A stretch of DNA of 64,000 nt from CAZXEU01 sp965207385. GTDB taxonomy: Bacteria > Bacteroidota > Rhodothermia > Rhodothermales > Bin80. A program made the position numbers and the translations under genes. Under the pieces are notes generated by a model. That model saw only the letters and a list, made by a program, of their open reading frames with translations, made no database searches and was not told where the DNA came from. The first letter of the stretch is position 1. Each line of letters starts with the position of its first letter. Shown here one piece after another: positions 1 through 7,872 of the stretch. The DNA is taken from NCBI GenBank assembly GCA_965207385.1, contig CBDBLZ010000005.1, positions 1 through 64,000 on the forward strand, read 5' to 3'.

Positions 1-591
1 TGGGATCTTGTCGGATTCGGGGCTGACTACCTGGATGCCCGCAAACGATCCAACGGGCTGGGCGCACGGTATGGGCTGCCAGCCCCAGTACGTGGAACCG
101 TCCGGTGAAATCTCGCCTCCGTTGGAGACCAGTCCTTCGGACACTATGCGCATGACGTAGACCTGCTCGCCGCCTGCATCCAGGACCGGATTGCCGGAGT
201 CATCGATCAGGGACACGCTTTGCGGGTCTCTGGGCCTGCCGTCCTCCCGGTAGGTGTCCACGACTTCGGCTGCCACAAAGGGACCGAATTCGTACCCGTA
301 GCCGAGCCCGTTCCAAACGATATCCGTGATCGTGTTGCCCGGCGCGGAGATCGACCCGAAATTGAAGATCTGGGTAGTAATCCGATTGCCGTTCAGGATG
401 GCATCCCGGCGGTTCGTGAAGTCCGCCTGGCAGTCCTGCGCGGCAGCAACATGCGGCACGGCCGCCATGCGCTCAATCCACTGTCCAAGTTCTGCGGCGG
501 ACCACGAGCGAACCCGCATGTCCTGGGCGCCGACTGGAAGAGGCAGGAAGCAGAAAGCTAGAAGCGCTGCTGCAAGATGACGCAAGCGCAT
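1..591 (-). CDS. secreted protein of unknown function (3' part beyond window edge)
   Basis: An open frame of 197 codons runs from an ATG at 591 to the left edge without a stop, so the gene is incomplete. It begins with a clear signal peptide (MRLRHLAAALLAFCFLPLPV followed by GAQD), and the mature part starts with a short charged region followed by a stretch (NRITTQIFNFGSISAPGN) that reads like the start of a surface protein domain. The start codon lies only 2 bp after the stop of the TonB-dependent receptor, so the two are surely co-transcribed. No family is recognised with confidence. Inference: exported partner or cargo of the preceding surface block. Confidence 0.75.
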   Translation of the reverse strand, partial: MRLRHLAAALLAFCFLPLPVGAQDMRVRSWSAAELGQWIERMAAVPHVAAAQDCQADFTNRRDAILNGNRITTQIFNFGSISAPGNTITDIVWNGLGYGYEFGPFVAAEVVDTYREDGRPRDPQSVSLIDDSGNPVLDAGGEQVYVMRIVSEGLVSNGGEISPDGSTYWGWQPIPCAQPVGSFAGIQVVSPESDKIP

Positions 592-593
592 GG

Positions 594-3368
594 CTAGAAT
601 GAAAGTGTAAGGCCTACGCGGACCTGGCGGGGGCTGCCGTAGTAATGCGGGCGCGTGTCGTATTCCTGAAGCGTATGGATGCCCGGCAGTCCGTAACGAG
701 GCTCCCAAGTTGCGTGGACATTGCGCTGCGCCGACAGTGAATACGTGGCTCGACCCGTATCGTCAAAGACGAAATTCTCGTTCAGCCGATCCAGGAGATT
801 GAAGACCTTGACGAAGGCGCGCAGCCGGAATCGGCGCAGAGAGAATTCCCGGTATGCATGCACATCGAGCGTGAGCTTCGCCGGCTTGCGGCCGCTTCTT
901 GTGGGCAGATCTACGTTTTGCTCGATGAGCAGGGGAGAGTACGGGTAGCCCGTGGCAAACTGGCCGTTGAAGGAGACGCTCCAGGCGCTGCTTCGGGAAA
1001 TGGTGACGGTGGAAGAGAGAATGTGGCGCTGATCGAATGTTAGCGGGACCACCTCCAGCTCGTTCTCCCGGCCCGACAGGCGGTTGAAGAAGAACCGGTT
1101 GGCATCGTCGTCGCTGCCTTCCGCGATCTGGAAAGTGTAGTCCACCGTGGCCCACAAGAAGCCGCCGGGAGCCCGCCGCTTGGTGACTGCCACGGTGATG
1201 CCGGTTACGTTGGCGTAAGCCTTGTTCAGGTAGATGTTGTACAGATCCTCGCCCGCGATCGTGCTGTGACGCACGAGCTGCAGCGCCATGTAGTCGCGTA
1301 TATTCTTGAAATAGCCGGTGAGGTCAAAAGCCAGGACATCCGTCAACTGCTGCTGGAGCCCAATCTCGTACTGGACCGTGCGCTCGGGCCTCAGATTGGT
1401 GTTGCCGAACGTGGGAGCCGCTCCCTTGGGAAATTCAAATTCCGGATTGATGTACAGGTTACGCAGCGAGGGCATCTGCGCAAAATGGCCGTATGAAAAA
1501 TGTATGATGCCGCGCTCGGTGATGGGGAAGGAAACGCCGATGCGGGGAAGAAGAAGATTCTTGGTCTCTGCTTCGGCCAGCTCGCCGGTGGGATTGAAGA
1601 GATCCGGAATATAGCTGCCGTTGGGGTCGAAGCGCTCGTAGCGCAGACCCGCATTAATGATAAAGTTGTCGTATTCAATCTTGTCCTGCACGTATGCGCT
1701 CAGTTCCAGGACGCGCTGGTTCTCGTACAGGTCATGGGAGGGATTGTCGACCGGTTCGACGGTCGGCTCCAGGTACCGATTGCCGTCGAAGAGCACGACG
1801 AAGTTCTGCCGGCTGAGCCCGTGGCTCTGCAATTCCGCTCCGATCTTTACCTCGTGCGTAAATCCGAATTGCCGCGTGAGATCAAACTTGCCGCGCAGCG
1901 ACTCGGAATCTTCATAGACGTGCCCCTTCTGGTTGCCGCCCACCAGGAAGTTGTTGCCGGGAAAGCCCACGACGTTGCCGCGCCCGATGCCCCCGAAATC
2001 CTTGACGTAGCGCGCATCGGAAGGGTCCTCGTACAGGAAGCTCTTGTATCCGCTAAGGGCATACGACAGCTTCAGCGTATAGAACGCCTGCTCACCCAGC
2101 GTATGGGTCCAGTGCAGGCTGTGGTTCTGGCTGCGTCTGCGCTGCTTGCCGGTGCCGTCCGGGTTATACCTGTAGCCGAAACTGAAGGACTTGCGGTCGC
2201 TGTTGTCGATCAGGTACGAATACTCGATGCGGGTCTGCCGGGTCGGATGTACAGACAGCTTGGCGAGAATGTTGGTCCTCGAGTTGGGATTCATGGGGAC
2301 CAGCTCGGACGGAATGGCGAGGCCGCCGCCTTCGACAACGGTTCCATCCGGCAGCACTACCGTGCTGTCCGCGTAGTCCCACCAGGGCCTCCCGTGCATT
2401 TCGTAGTACCAAGGCGTGGCATTGAAATTGGCCGAGTCGCTTGGCAAGTGCTGCCTGACGCCATACAGGTGGCCGTCATTGTCATCGCGCCTGCCGGAGA
2501 CCAGAAAGCGCAGACGGCGCCCCAGGGGCACGGGGCCGCTCAGGGAAGCCTCAATAGTTCTGGTATTGAGATCGATGCTCTCGGGGAGGAAGAAGATGTC
2601 GTCATTGCGCGTGAGATAATCGCCTCCGTACACGCTGACAGAGCCTTCATAGCTGTCCCCGCCTTCCTTGGTCACCAGGTTGACAATGGCGCTCATCGCC
2701 TTGCCATATTCGGCGTTGAAGGCACCGGATATGACGGTCATCTCGTCGATGGCATCTATGGCTACGCGAGTATTGATGCCATTGGTGTTGAACGGATTGC
2801 TGACAGCCAGGCCGTCCACCAGGTAGGAAATTTCGTTGCTACGTCCGCCCCGGACGTGAAGCTCTCCGCTCGCACCCGTCGAAACGCCGGCCTGGGTGGC
2901 CAGAACGCCAAACAGGCTCTCTACCGGCAGGGCGTCGATCTCCTCGGCGATAACGGTCTTCTTGGAAGCCGTGAGATCCTTTTGCACGAGCGGTCTCTCC
3001 GCCCGCACGACAATCTCCTCTCCCTCGAATACCTCCTCGTCCAGCTCCGTGTCCACGCGGGTAGTCTGCCCGGTGGATACGACAACGTCCGTTATGAACT
3101 TGGTCTTGAATCCGATAAAGGAAAAGACCAGCGTGTACGATCCGGGACGGACATTGAGAATCACGTAATTGCCATCCTCATTGGTCGGGGCGCCCTGCAG
3201 CGTCCCTTCAATGACCACGTTTACGCCAGTGAGCGGCTCACCGCCGGATTCGTCCGTTACGCTGCCGGCAATCTTTCCTTGCCCGTAGGAGGGAAGGCCC
3301 AACAAGGCCGACAAGAGAAGCAGCAGAGCGGGCCTGTGGGCGCGAGGGGCAGCCATGGGGAATCGCAT
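594..3368 (-). CDS. TonB-dependent outer-membrane receptor with carboxypeptidase-like N-terminal domain
   Basis: About 924 residues. After a signal peptide (hydrophobic run ALLLLLSALLGL, then SYGQG) comes a carboxypeptidase regulatory-like domain (GSVTDESGGEPLTGVNVVIEG... DGNYVILNVRPGSYTL), then a plug domain (SLFGVLATQAGV, LHVRGGRSNEISYLVDGL) and a long beta-barrel ending in LTLSF, a typical terminal strand with final Phe. Such receptors import large ligands across the outer membrane using TonB/ExbB/ExbD energy. The frame is open to 3422, but a perfect 15-bp inverted repeat at 3376-3407 would then be inside the coding region; the ATG at 3368 (or 3356) just after it, directly before the signal peptide, is preferred. 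The ligand cannot be told from sequence. Middle gene of a three-gene surface block. Confidence 0.9.
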   Translation of the reverse strand: MRFPMAAPRAHRPALLLLLSALLGLPSYGQGKIAGSVTDESGGEPLTGVNVVIEGTLQGAPTNEDGNYVILNVRPGSYTLVFSFIGFKTKFITDVVVSTGQTTRVDTELDEEVFEGEEIVVRAERPLVQKDLTASKKTVIAEEIDALPVESLFGVLATQAGVSTGASGELHVRGGRSNEISYLVDGLAVSNPFNTNGINTRVAIDAIDEMTVISGAFNAEYGKAMSAIVNLVTKEGGDSYEGSVSVYGGDYLTRNDDIFFLPESIDLNTRTIEASLSGPVPLGRRLRFLVSGRRDDNDGHLYGVRQHLPSDSANFNATPWYYEMHGRPWWDYADSTVVLPDGTVVEGGGLAIPSELVPMNPNSRTNILAKLSVHPTRQTRIEYSYLIDNSDRKSFSFGYRYNPDGTGKQRRRSQNHSLHWTHTLGEQAFYTLKLSYALSGYKSFLYEDPSDARYVKDFGGIGRGNVVGFPGNNFLVGGNQKGHVYEDSESLRGKFDLTRQFGFTHEVKIGAELQSHGLSRQNFVVLFDGNRYLEPTVEPVDNPSHDLYENQRVLELSAYVQDKIEYDNFIINAGLRYERFDPNGSYIPDLFNPTGELAEAETKNLLLPRIGVSFPITERGIIHFSYGHFAQMPSLRNLYINPEFEFPKGAAPTFGNTNLRPERTVQYEIGLQQQLTDVLAFDLTGYFKNIRDYMALQLVRHSTIAGEDLYNIYLNKAYANVTGITVAVTKRRAPGGFLWATVDYTFQIAEGSDDDANRFFFNRLSGRENELEVVPLTFDQRHILSSTVTISRSSAWSVSFNGQFATGYPYSPLLIEQNVDLPTRSGRKPAKLTLDVHAYREFSLRRFRLRAFVKVFNLLDRLNENFVFDDTGRATYSLSAQRNVHATWEPRYGLPGIHTLQEYDTRPHYYGSPRQVRVGLTLSF

Positions 3369-3375
3369 AGGAAGA

Positions 3376-3407
3376 AACTGCCGCGGAACCGGGGTTCCGC
3401 GGCAGTT
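3376..3407 (-). terminator. perfect 15-bp inverted repeat between the FG-GAP gene and the TonB receptor
   Basis: AACTGCCGCGGAACC and its exact reverse complement GGTTCCGCGGCAGTT are separated by two bases. It lies 44 bp after the stop of the upstream gene and 8 bp before the preferred start of the receptor. On the minus strand it is followed by TCTTCCT, only a weak U-rich tail. It could be an intrinsic terminator or a processing/stabilising hairpin that sets unequal expression of the two genes. Confidence 0.55.
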
Positions 3408-3451
3408 AATCCACATCGTCAAGATTCAAACAGCGATGTATCCATGCGATA

Positions 3452-5341
3452 CTACTTGACCAGCAGCATGGTCCGAGACTGCCTGAAGTTGCCGTACTCG
3501 AGCGTATAGAGATACGTGCCGCTGGCTACGGGGCTGCCGCTGTCTGCATGGCCGTCCCACGTGGCCTGGTGCGTGCCGGCAGCATACCACTCGCCATCTA
3601 TCAGCGTTCGCACCATGCGCCCGGTTACGTCATAGATCCGCACGCTGATCTCCTTGTCAATCGGCAATGTGAAGGAAAACGTGGTTGACGGGTTGAACGG
3701 GTTCGGATAGTTGCCGTGCAGCACGTAGTCGCTGGGCACAATGACGCGTTCGTCCACGATGTTCACGCTCAGACCGTCCCCCGAGAGCACGCGCAGAAAC
3801 ACCCGATTCGAGTTTGCCGATGCTTCCCGAACCGTGCGAGTATACGTCGAGTCAGCAGGATTGAAAACTTCGTCGTAGACGTACAGGCTGTCATCCACTC
3901 CCTGCATGGAGAACGCGACCTCGGTGTGGCCGTCGCCGTCCGGATCACCCAGGAAAGCAAACTTGGCGGCAAACTCGGGGCCGGCGGCTCCCGCCTCCAT
4001 GTACTCGGACATGACGCCTGCAGAGTCTACGACAACCTGATCGAACTGGCCTTCCATGTCATTCGGGAAGGCTACCGAGCGAATGGAATAGTTGGCCGGG
4101 TCCTCGACATCGCCTGAGATGTAGTCGGCTATGCGTACCCAGGCCGGCGGGTTTCCGGCGGCAAAGGAACCTGGCGTGTAAGACGGGCCGCTGCCAATCA
4201 GCTCCACCTGGCCGTCGTTGTCAATGTCGCCAGCCGCGATTCCGAGCGCGGAAAAACTGGGAAGCAGATCCAGTACCACGTTCTCAGACGTTACCGACAG
4301 GGCATCCTCGCCGTCCTCGTAATTCAAAATGGCCGTGTTTCCGGTCTGAAGGTTCGGGCAGTACACCTCGTCATCGCCGTTGCCGTCCATATCTACGGCC
4401 GCGCAGCCGAACAGGGCGACATGATCCGACGCAGATGCCTGCAGGAAGACGTCGCCTTCCGTAAGCGCCTCGTATGTATCCGGACCCGTCGCACGGGCAT
4501 TCGTGAAATTGAAATTATTCCAGGACTGCATGGCAATTTCCATTTCACTGCCTCCGTCCAGGTTGGCGGCGATCATGCCGTAGGGGCTTCCGCCACCACG
4601 GTTAACCGGGTCGTAGTCCTGGGAGGCCCGGCTGCTCCAGCGTGCCTCCTGATTGAAGGTCACAAAGGCGTCCTGGAAATCGCCTGTTACGGAGAAAACG
4701 TACCAGCTGTCGTAATCGCTGGCCGCTCCATTATTGCCGAACAGCAGTTCCTGCACGCCGTCGCCGTCGACGTCAACGGCCGTCAGCTGCTCCGTGCGCC
4801 ACCGGTCGGGCAAATCGCCATCGAATTCGTAGAGAGTTGCGCCCAACGCATTGAATTCGTTGTCTCCTACCGCCTCAATGACAAACAGCGCAGGTCTGAT
4901 GAGTGCGGCAAACGGATTCGTATCGCTGAGGCCGTAGCCCGCAAACGCTATAATCTCACCCATGCCGTCGCCATCGAGGTCCCCTCCCGCCACGGTGCGA
5001 AGGTTGTTGGTTGTTCCTGTTGTCGGCTCAAGCACCGGCGAGCTGTAGACAACTTCCCACGTGTCAATCCCCGTGGATTCTATCACATGGACGCGGCCCC
5101 CGCCGCTGTAGTCTGCCACGAGTATGTCCGTCTTGCCGTCGGCGTCCAGGTCGTAGGGGCCCGCCACCTGTCGGGCACCGGACTGCAATCCGGGCAGATA
5201 GGGCGGTGCCGGTGTTCCCGGCAAATAGGGAGGCGGAGGATCGTCCATGGATGGATTCCAGGCGAAATCCACGTTTTGCCCGAAGGCATCGGCAGTCCCA
5301 AGGAGCAGCGCAAGGGCTGCAAGAACGGTAACCGTACGCAT
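3452..5341 (-). CDS. FG-GAP repeat surface protein with type IX secretion (T9SS type A) sorting domain
   Basis: 629 residues. A signal peptide (MRTVTVLAALALLLGTADAFG) is followed by at least six aspartate-rich FG-GAP/calcium-binding motifs: DLDADGKTD, DLDGDGMGE, DVDGDGVQE, DMDGNGDDE, DIDNDGQVE and DPDGDGHTE. This pattern is that of a beta-propeller. The last ~90 residues (NYPNPFNPSTTFSFTLP ... VRIYDVTGRMVRTL ... SGTYLYTLEYG) are a textbook C-terminal sorting tail for the T9SS, so the protein should be exported and attached to the cell surface or released. It is the first gene of the surface block with the TonB receptor. Its binding partner is unknown. Confidence 0.9.
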   Translation of the reverse strand: MRTVTVLAALALLLGTADAFGQNVDFAWNPSMDDPPPPYLPGTPAPPYLPGLQSGARQVAGPYDLDADGKTDILVADYSGGGRVHVIESTGIDTWEVVYSSPVLEPTTGTTNNLRTVAGGDLDGDGMGEIIAFAGYGLSDTNPFAALIRPALFVIEAVGDNEFNALGATLYEFDGDLPDRWRTEQLTAVDVDGDGVQELLFGNNGAASDYDSWYVFSVTGDFQDAFVTFNQEARWSSRASQDYDPVNRGGGSPYGMIAANLDGGSEMEIAMQSWNNFNFTNARATGPDTYEALTEGDVFLQASASDHVALFGCAAVDMDGNGDDEVYCPNLQTGNTAILNYEDGEDALSVTSENVVLDLLPSFSALGIAAGDIDNDGQVELIGSGPSYTPGSFAAGNPPAWVRIADYISGDVEDPANYSIRSVAFPNDMEGQFDQVVVDSAGVMSEYMEAGAAGPEFAAKFAFLGDPDGDGHTEVAFSMQGVDDSLYVYDEVFNPADSTYTRTVREASANSNRVFLRVLSGDGLSVNIVDERVIVPSDYVLHGNYPNPFNPSTTFSFTLPIDKEISVRIYDVTGRMVRTLIDGEWYAAGTHQATWDGHADSGSPVASGTYLYTLEYGNFRQSRTMLLVK

Positions 5342-5381
5342 AGCTAAAGAGAGTTTGCTTGGTGTTCGGGTTAAGACGTGC

Positions 5382-5410
5382 TATATACAACACTGCGTCT
5401 GAAACTGCAA
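5382..5410 (-). promoter_or_regulatory. candidate promoter of the FG-GAP/TonB receptor block
   Basis: On the minus strand TTGCAG (5410-5405) and TATATA (5387-5382) are spaced by exactly 17 bp, about 40 bp upstream of the ATG at 5341. The -35 is weak (3 of 6 to the sigma-70 consensus) and the -10 moderate. The layout agrees with other promoters seen in this window. Confidence 0.4.
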
Positions 5411-5526
5411 CCTTCCCGGGTCGCCGTCGGTGAATTCTGCGCACGGAGAGGTGGCGCCGGAAGGCCCTCCTATTCATGTCAGGATGTGAACGCAATCGCG
5501 CGCCTGAGCCGCCTACTTGTCCCGGC

Positions 5527-5540
5527 GCAAGGCGCCTTGC
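5527..5540. repeat. 14-bp perfect palindrome upstream of the MetE-like gene
   Basis: GCAAGGCGCCTTGC is fully self-complementary and lies 76 bp before the start at 5617, in the 275-bp divergent spacer. It may be an operator for a dimeric regulator of the MetE-like gene, but a single palindrome of this size can occur by chance. I see no riboswitch here. Confidence 0.3.
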
Positions 5541-5616
5541 TATCTTGGCCGGCACCGTATGTCCCAGGCGGGCAGGTGACGGCGGAATTTGAACCATACT
5601 CCAATTGCAACGCAAC

Positions 5617-6636
5617 ATGGCCGACATACTTCAGACCAGCGTCATTGGAAGCTACGCCTGGCCTTCGTGGTTCATTACGGCGGTCGAAGCTATCGGGCGG
5701 GGACAATTCGGCGAGAAGGATATCGAGGAGACGCTTGACGACGCGGTAGACCTGGCTATCCGCGATCAGGAGGAGGCAGGTCTGGACGTTATAAGTGACG
5801 GCGAAATGCGCCGCTTTGGCTTCTTTACCGCCAACTTCTACGGACGGCTCACGGGTCTTGCCGAGCGTCCGCCAAAGCGCAGGCTGGGCCCGGGAGGCCA
5901 CGACCAGCGCGAGCGCTACGCCGCCGTCGAGCCCTTCGCAGCACCCGAGGGCCTGGGACTGGTAGCGGAGTATGAATACGCACGCTCCCGCACTTCCCTG
6001 CCCCTGAAGGTGCCCTGCCCGGGACCGTATACCCTGGCAGGACGCATCGAGACCGGCTCGCTGTATCCGGATCGCATGGCTGTGGCCGTCCGGTTTGCCG
6101 AGATCATCAACGAGGAGCTCCGCGCGCTCGATGCCGCCGGGGCGGCCTTCATTCAGCTGGACGAGCCGTCCTATGCCGTGCACAAGCACTCTCCCGGCAA
6201 GTTCGTGGAGCTCTTCAATCGAACCCTCGAAGGCGTGCACAGCCGCATAGGACTGCACCTGTGCTTCGGCAACTACATTGGTCGTCCGGTGGCCCAGCGG
6301 ACGTATGCGCCGCTCTTTCCGCACATCCTGGAGGTAAATGCCCACGAAATACACCTGGAATTTGCCAATCGCGAGATGTCGGAGGTCCACCTGGCCAGGA
6401 GCGTAGCCGACGCAGGCAAGGTCCTGGCAGCAGGAGTAGTTGATGTCAAGAACTACTTTATCGAGACACCGGACATCGTTGCGGATCGCATTCGCCGGCT
6501 GTTGGAGCACGTGCCCGCCGATTGCCTGGTTGTGGCGCCGGACTGTGGCCTCAGCGAGACGGCGCGCTGGGCGGCGCGCGCCAAACTCAACGCACTGGTG
6601 GAAGGAGCCCGGATGGTGCGCGCGGAACTCGTCTAA
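5617..6636 (+). CDS. single-domain cobalamin-independent methionine synthase-like methyltransferase
   Basis: 339 residues from the ATG at 5617 (an in-frame ATG lies 12 bp upstream). It matches only the C-terminal catalytic domain of MetE: TSVIGSYAWP near the start, QLDEPSY, the zinc-ligand motif HLCFGNY, a Glu in EIHLEFANRE, and the last ligand Cys in APDCGL. The zinc site that binds the homocysteine or other thiol thus looks complete. The N-terminal folate-binding half of long MetE is absent, so the methyl donor may differ (methylcobalamin or another corrinoid protein, as in core MetE), or it may be an epoxyalkane:thiol transferase-like member. Followed after 19 bp by the channel gene. Confidence 0.75.
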   Translation: MADILQTSVIGSYAWPSWFITAVEAIGRGQFGEKDIEETLDDAVDLAIRDQEEAGLDVISDGEMRRFGFFTANFYGRLTGLAERPPKRRLGPGGHDQRERYAAVEPFAAPEGLGLVAEYEYARSRTSLPLKVPCPGPYTLAGRIETGSLYPDRMAVAVRFAEIINEELRALDAAGAAFIQLDEPSYAVHKHSPGKFVELFNRTLEGVHSRIGLHLCFGNYIGRPVAQRTYAPLFPHILEVNAHEIHLEFANREMSEVHLARSVADAGKVLAAGVVDVKNYFIETPDIVADRIRRLLEHVPADCLVVAPDCGLSETARWAARAKLNALVEGARMVRAELV

Positions 6637-6655
6637 AACGCACGCCTTGCCTGCC

Positions 6656-7468
6656 ATGACCGGCCGCCCAGGACTGAAGGCATTCCTGATACGGGACAGC
6701 ACGGTGGTTACCGTGGTCCTGATCAATTCCGTGGCGCTGTTTCTTGATGCGTTCCCGGAGTTTCCGGCGCGTACGCTGGCGTTCTGGATCGACTACGCGT
6801 GCCTCATTTACTTCATCGTCGAGGCGACGCTCAAGATTCGCCAGCCCGGAGGATTCCGCGCGTATTGGAGCGATCTCTGGAACAGGGGGGATTTCCTGAT
6901 AGTGGCCTTCAGCCTGCCGCTGCTGGTGAGCCCGTTTCTGCCAGGGCATCTTGAGCACGCCGCACTGCTTATGCTGCTGCGCCTGGGACGCCTGCTCCGT
7001 TTTGCGCGCATCATGCGCCTGGTGCCGGACGCCGCAAAGATCTGGTCGGGCGTGCTGCGTGCGCTGCGCGCCTCGGTCTACATCTTTCTCATGCTGGCCG
7101 TTTTGAACCTGATTCTGGCCATGGGAGCCAATCTGCTTTTTGGCTCCCTTCCCGAAGCTTCTGACTACTTTGGAGATCCGGTAAAGTCGCTCTATTCCCT
7201 GTTCAAGGTATTTACGATCGAAGGCTGGTACGAAATCCCCGATCAACTGGCCAGTCGCGGGCTCTCGCCGGGCTACATCCTGTTGCTGCGCATCTATTTT
7301 ACGGTCGCCGTGATTTCGGGAGGCCTTCTGGGGCTTTCCATCGCCAATGCCGTCTTCGTCGACACCATGGTGGCGGACAATACCGACGAAGTCGAGCGGA
7401 TGGTGACGGAGCTGCGCGCGGAATTGCAGGAGTTTCGCGAGGAAATGGCGCAAGACCGCGGCGCCTGA
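6656..7468 (+). CDS. single-domain voltage-gated cation channel
   Basis: 270 residues, the length of the NaChBac family of homotetrameric six-segment channels. Segments S1-S3 lie at about residues 17-95. S4 carries Arg at 109, 112, 115, 118 and 121, a perfect every-third-residue voltage sensor. S5 is at about 140-162, then the pore loop with filter TIEGW (187-191), S6 at about 208-236, and a charged C-terminal helix (EVERMVTELRAELQEFREEM) like the neck and coiled coil of bacterial Nav channels. NaChBac itself has LESW at the filter; EGW resembles calcium-channel repeats, so the ion preference is open. The frame extends upstream over the MetE-like gene, but the ATG at 6656 starts the conserved part. 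Confidence 0.85.
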   Translation: MTGRPGLKAFLIRDSTVVTVVLINSVALFLDAFPEFPARTLAFWIDYACLIYFIVEATLKIRQPGGFRAYWSDLWNRGDFLIVAFSLPLLVSPFLPGHLEHAALLMLLRLGRLLRFARIMRLVPDAAKIWSGVLRALRASVYIFLMLAVLNLILAMGANLLFGSLPEASDYFGDPVKSLYSLFKVFTIEGWYEIPDQLASRGLSPGYILLLRIYFTVAVISGGLLGLSIANAVFVDTMVADNTDEVERMVTELRAELQEFREEMAQDRGA

Positions 7469-7503
7469 CGACGGGCCGGGCAAGACGGCTTCGGCCATCC
7501 TGA

Positions 7504-7581
7504 TGGCGGTCCGGACGGGACTCGAACCCGCGACCTCTGGCGTGACAGGCCAGCGTTCTAACCAAACTGAACTACCGGACC
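7504..7581 (-). tRNA. tRNA-Asp (GTC)
   Basis: Cloverleaf on the minus strand: acceptor GGTCCGG/CCGGACC, anticodon arm CTGGC-CTGTCAC-GCCAG with anticodon GTC, T-arm with GGTTCGAGTCC, discriminator G, and an encoded 3' CCA. Confidence 0.97.
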
Positions 7582-7593
7582 GGACGGGCTGCA

Positions 7594-7622
7594 ATAATAC
7601 GGCAGCAGCTATTCCGGAGCAA
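7594..7622 (-). promoter_or_regulatory. candidate promoter of tRNA-Asp
   Basis: TTGCTC (7622-7617) and TATTAT (7599-7594) on the minus strand are spaced by 17 bp, and the -10 ends 12 bp before the mature 5' end of tRNA-Asp. It lies between the two tRNA genes, so tRNA-Asp may be transcribed on its own as well as from upstream of tRNA-Phe. Confidence 0.45.
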
Positions 7623-7648
7623 GCCCTTTCAGGCTTTGTCGTTGCATG

Positions 7649-7721
<73 letters not shown>

Positions 7722-7872
7722 ATAGCTCCGGATGTACTTTCGTGGCGCTTGCCTGTTTCCGATGCGTGAGCCGCAATCGGCTCCCTATTCGATCTGCATC
7801 CTTCGCCTTTCGGTTCTTACCTTTTAGCCCTCTCGGGACAAGCACCAGATTTTCCGCTGTAGAGCCAAGACC

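Noticed and set aside
1500..3509. 669-codon open frame on the plus strand opposite the TonB receptor
   Set aside because: It is a shadow of the receptor gene in GC-rich DNA; the translation has no family features, and the opposite strand carries clear receptor motifs throughout.
5342..5616. SAM, SAH or cobalamin riboswitch upstream of the MetE-like gene
   Set aside because: I looked for the conserved cores of these elements and saw none; only a short palindrome is present.
5479..6726. 415-codon minus-strand frame opposite the MetE-like gene
   Set aside because: Low-complexity, without recognisable motifs; the plus strand encodes a complete zinc methyltransferase.
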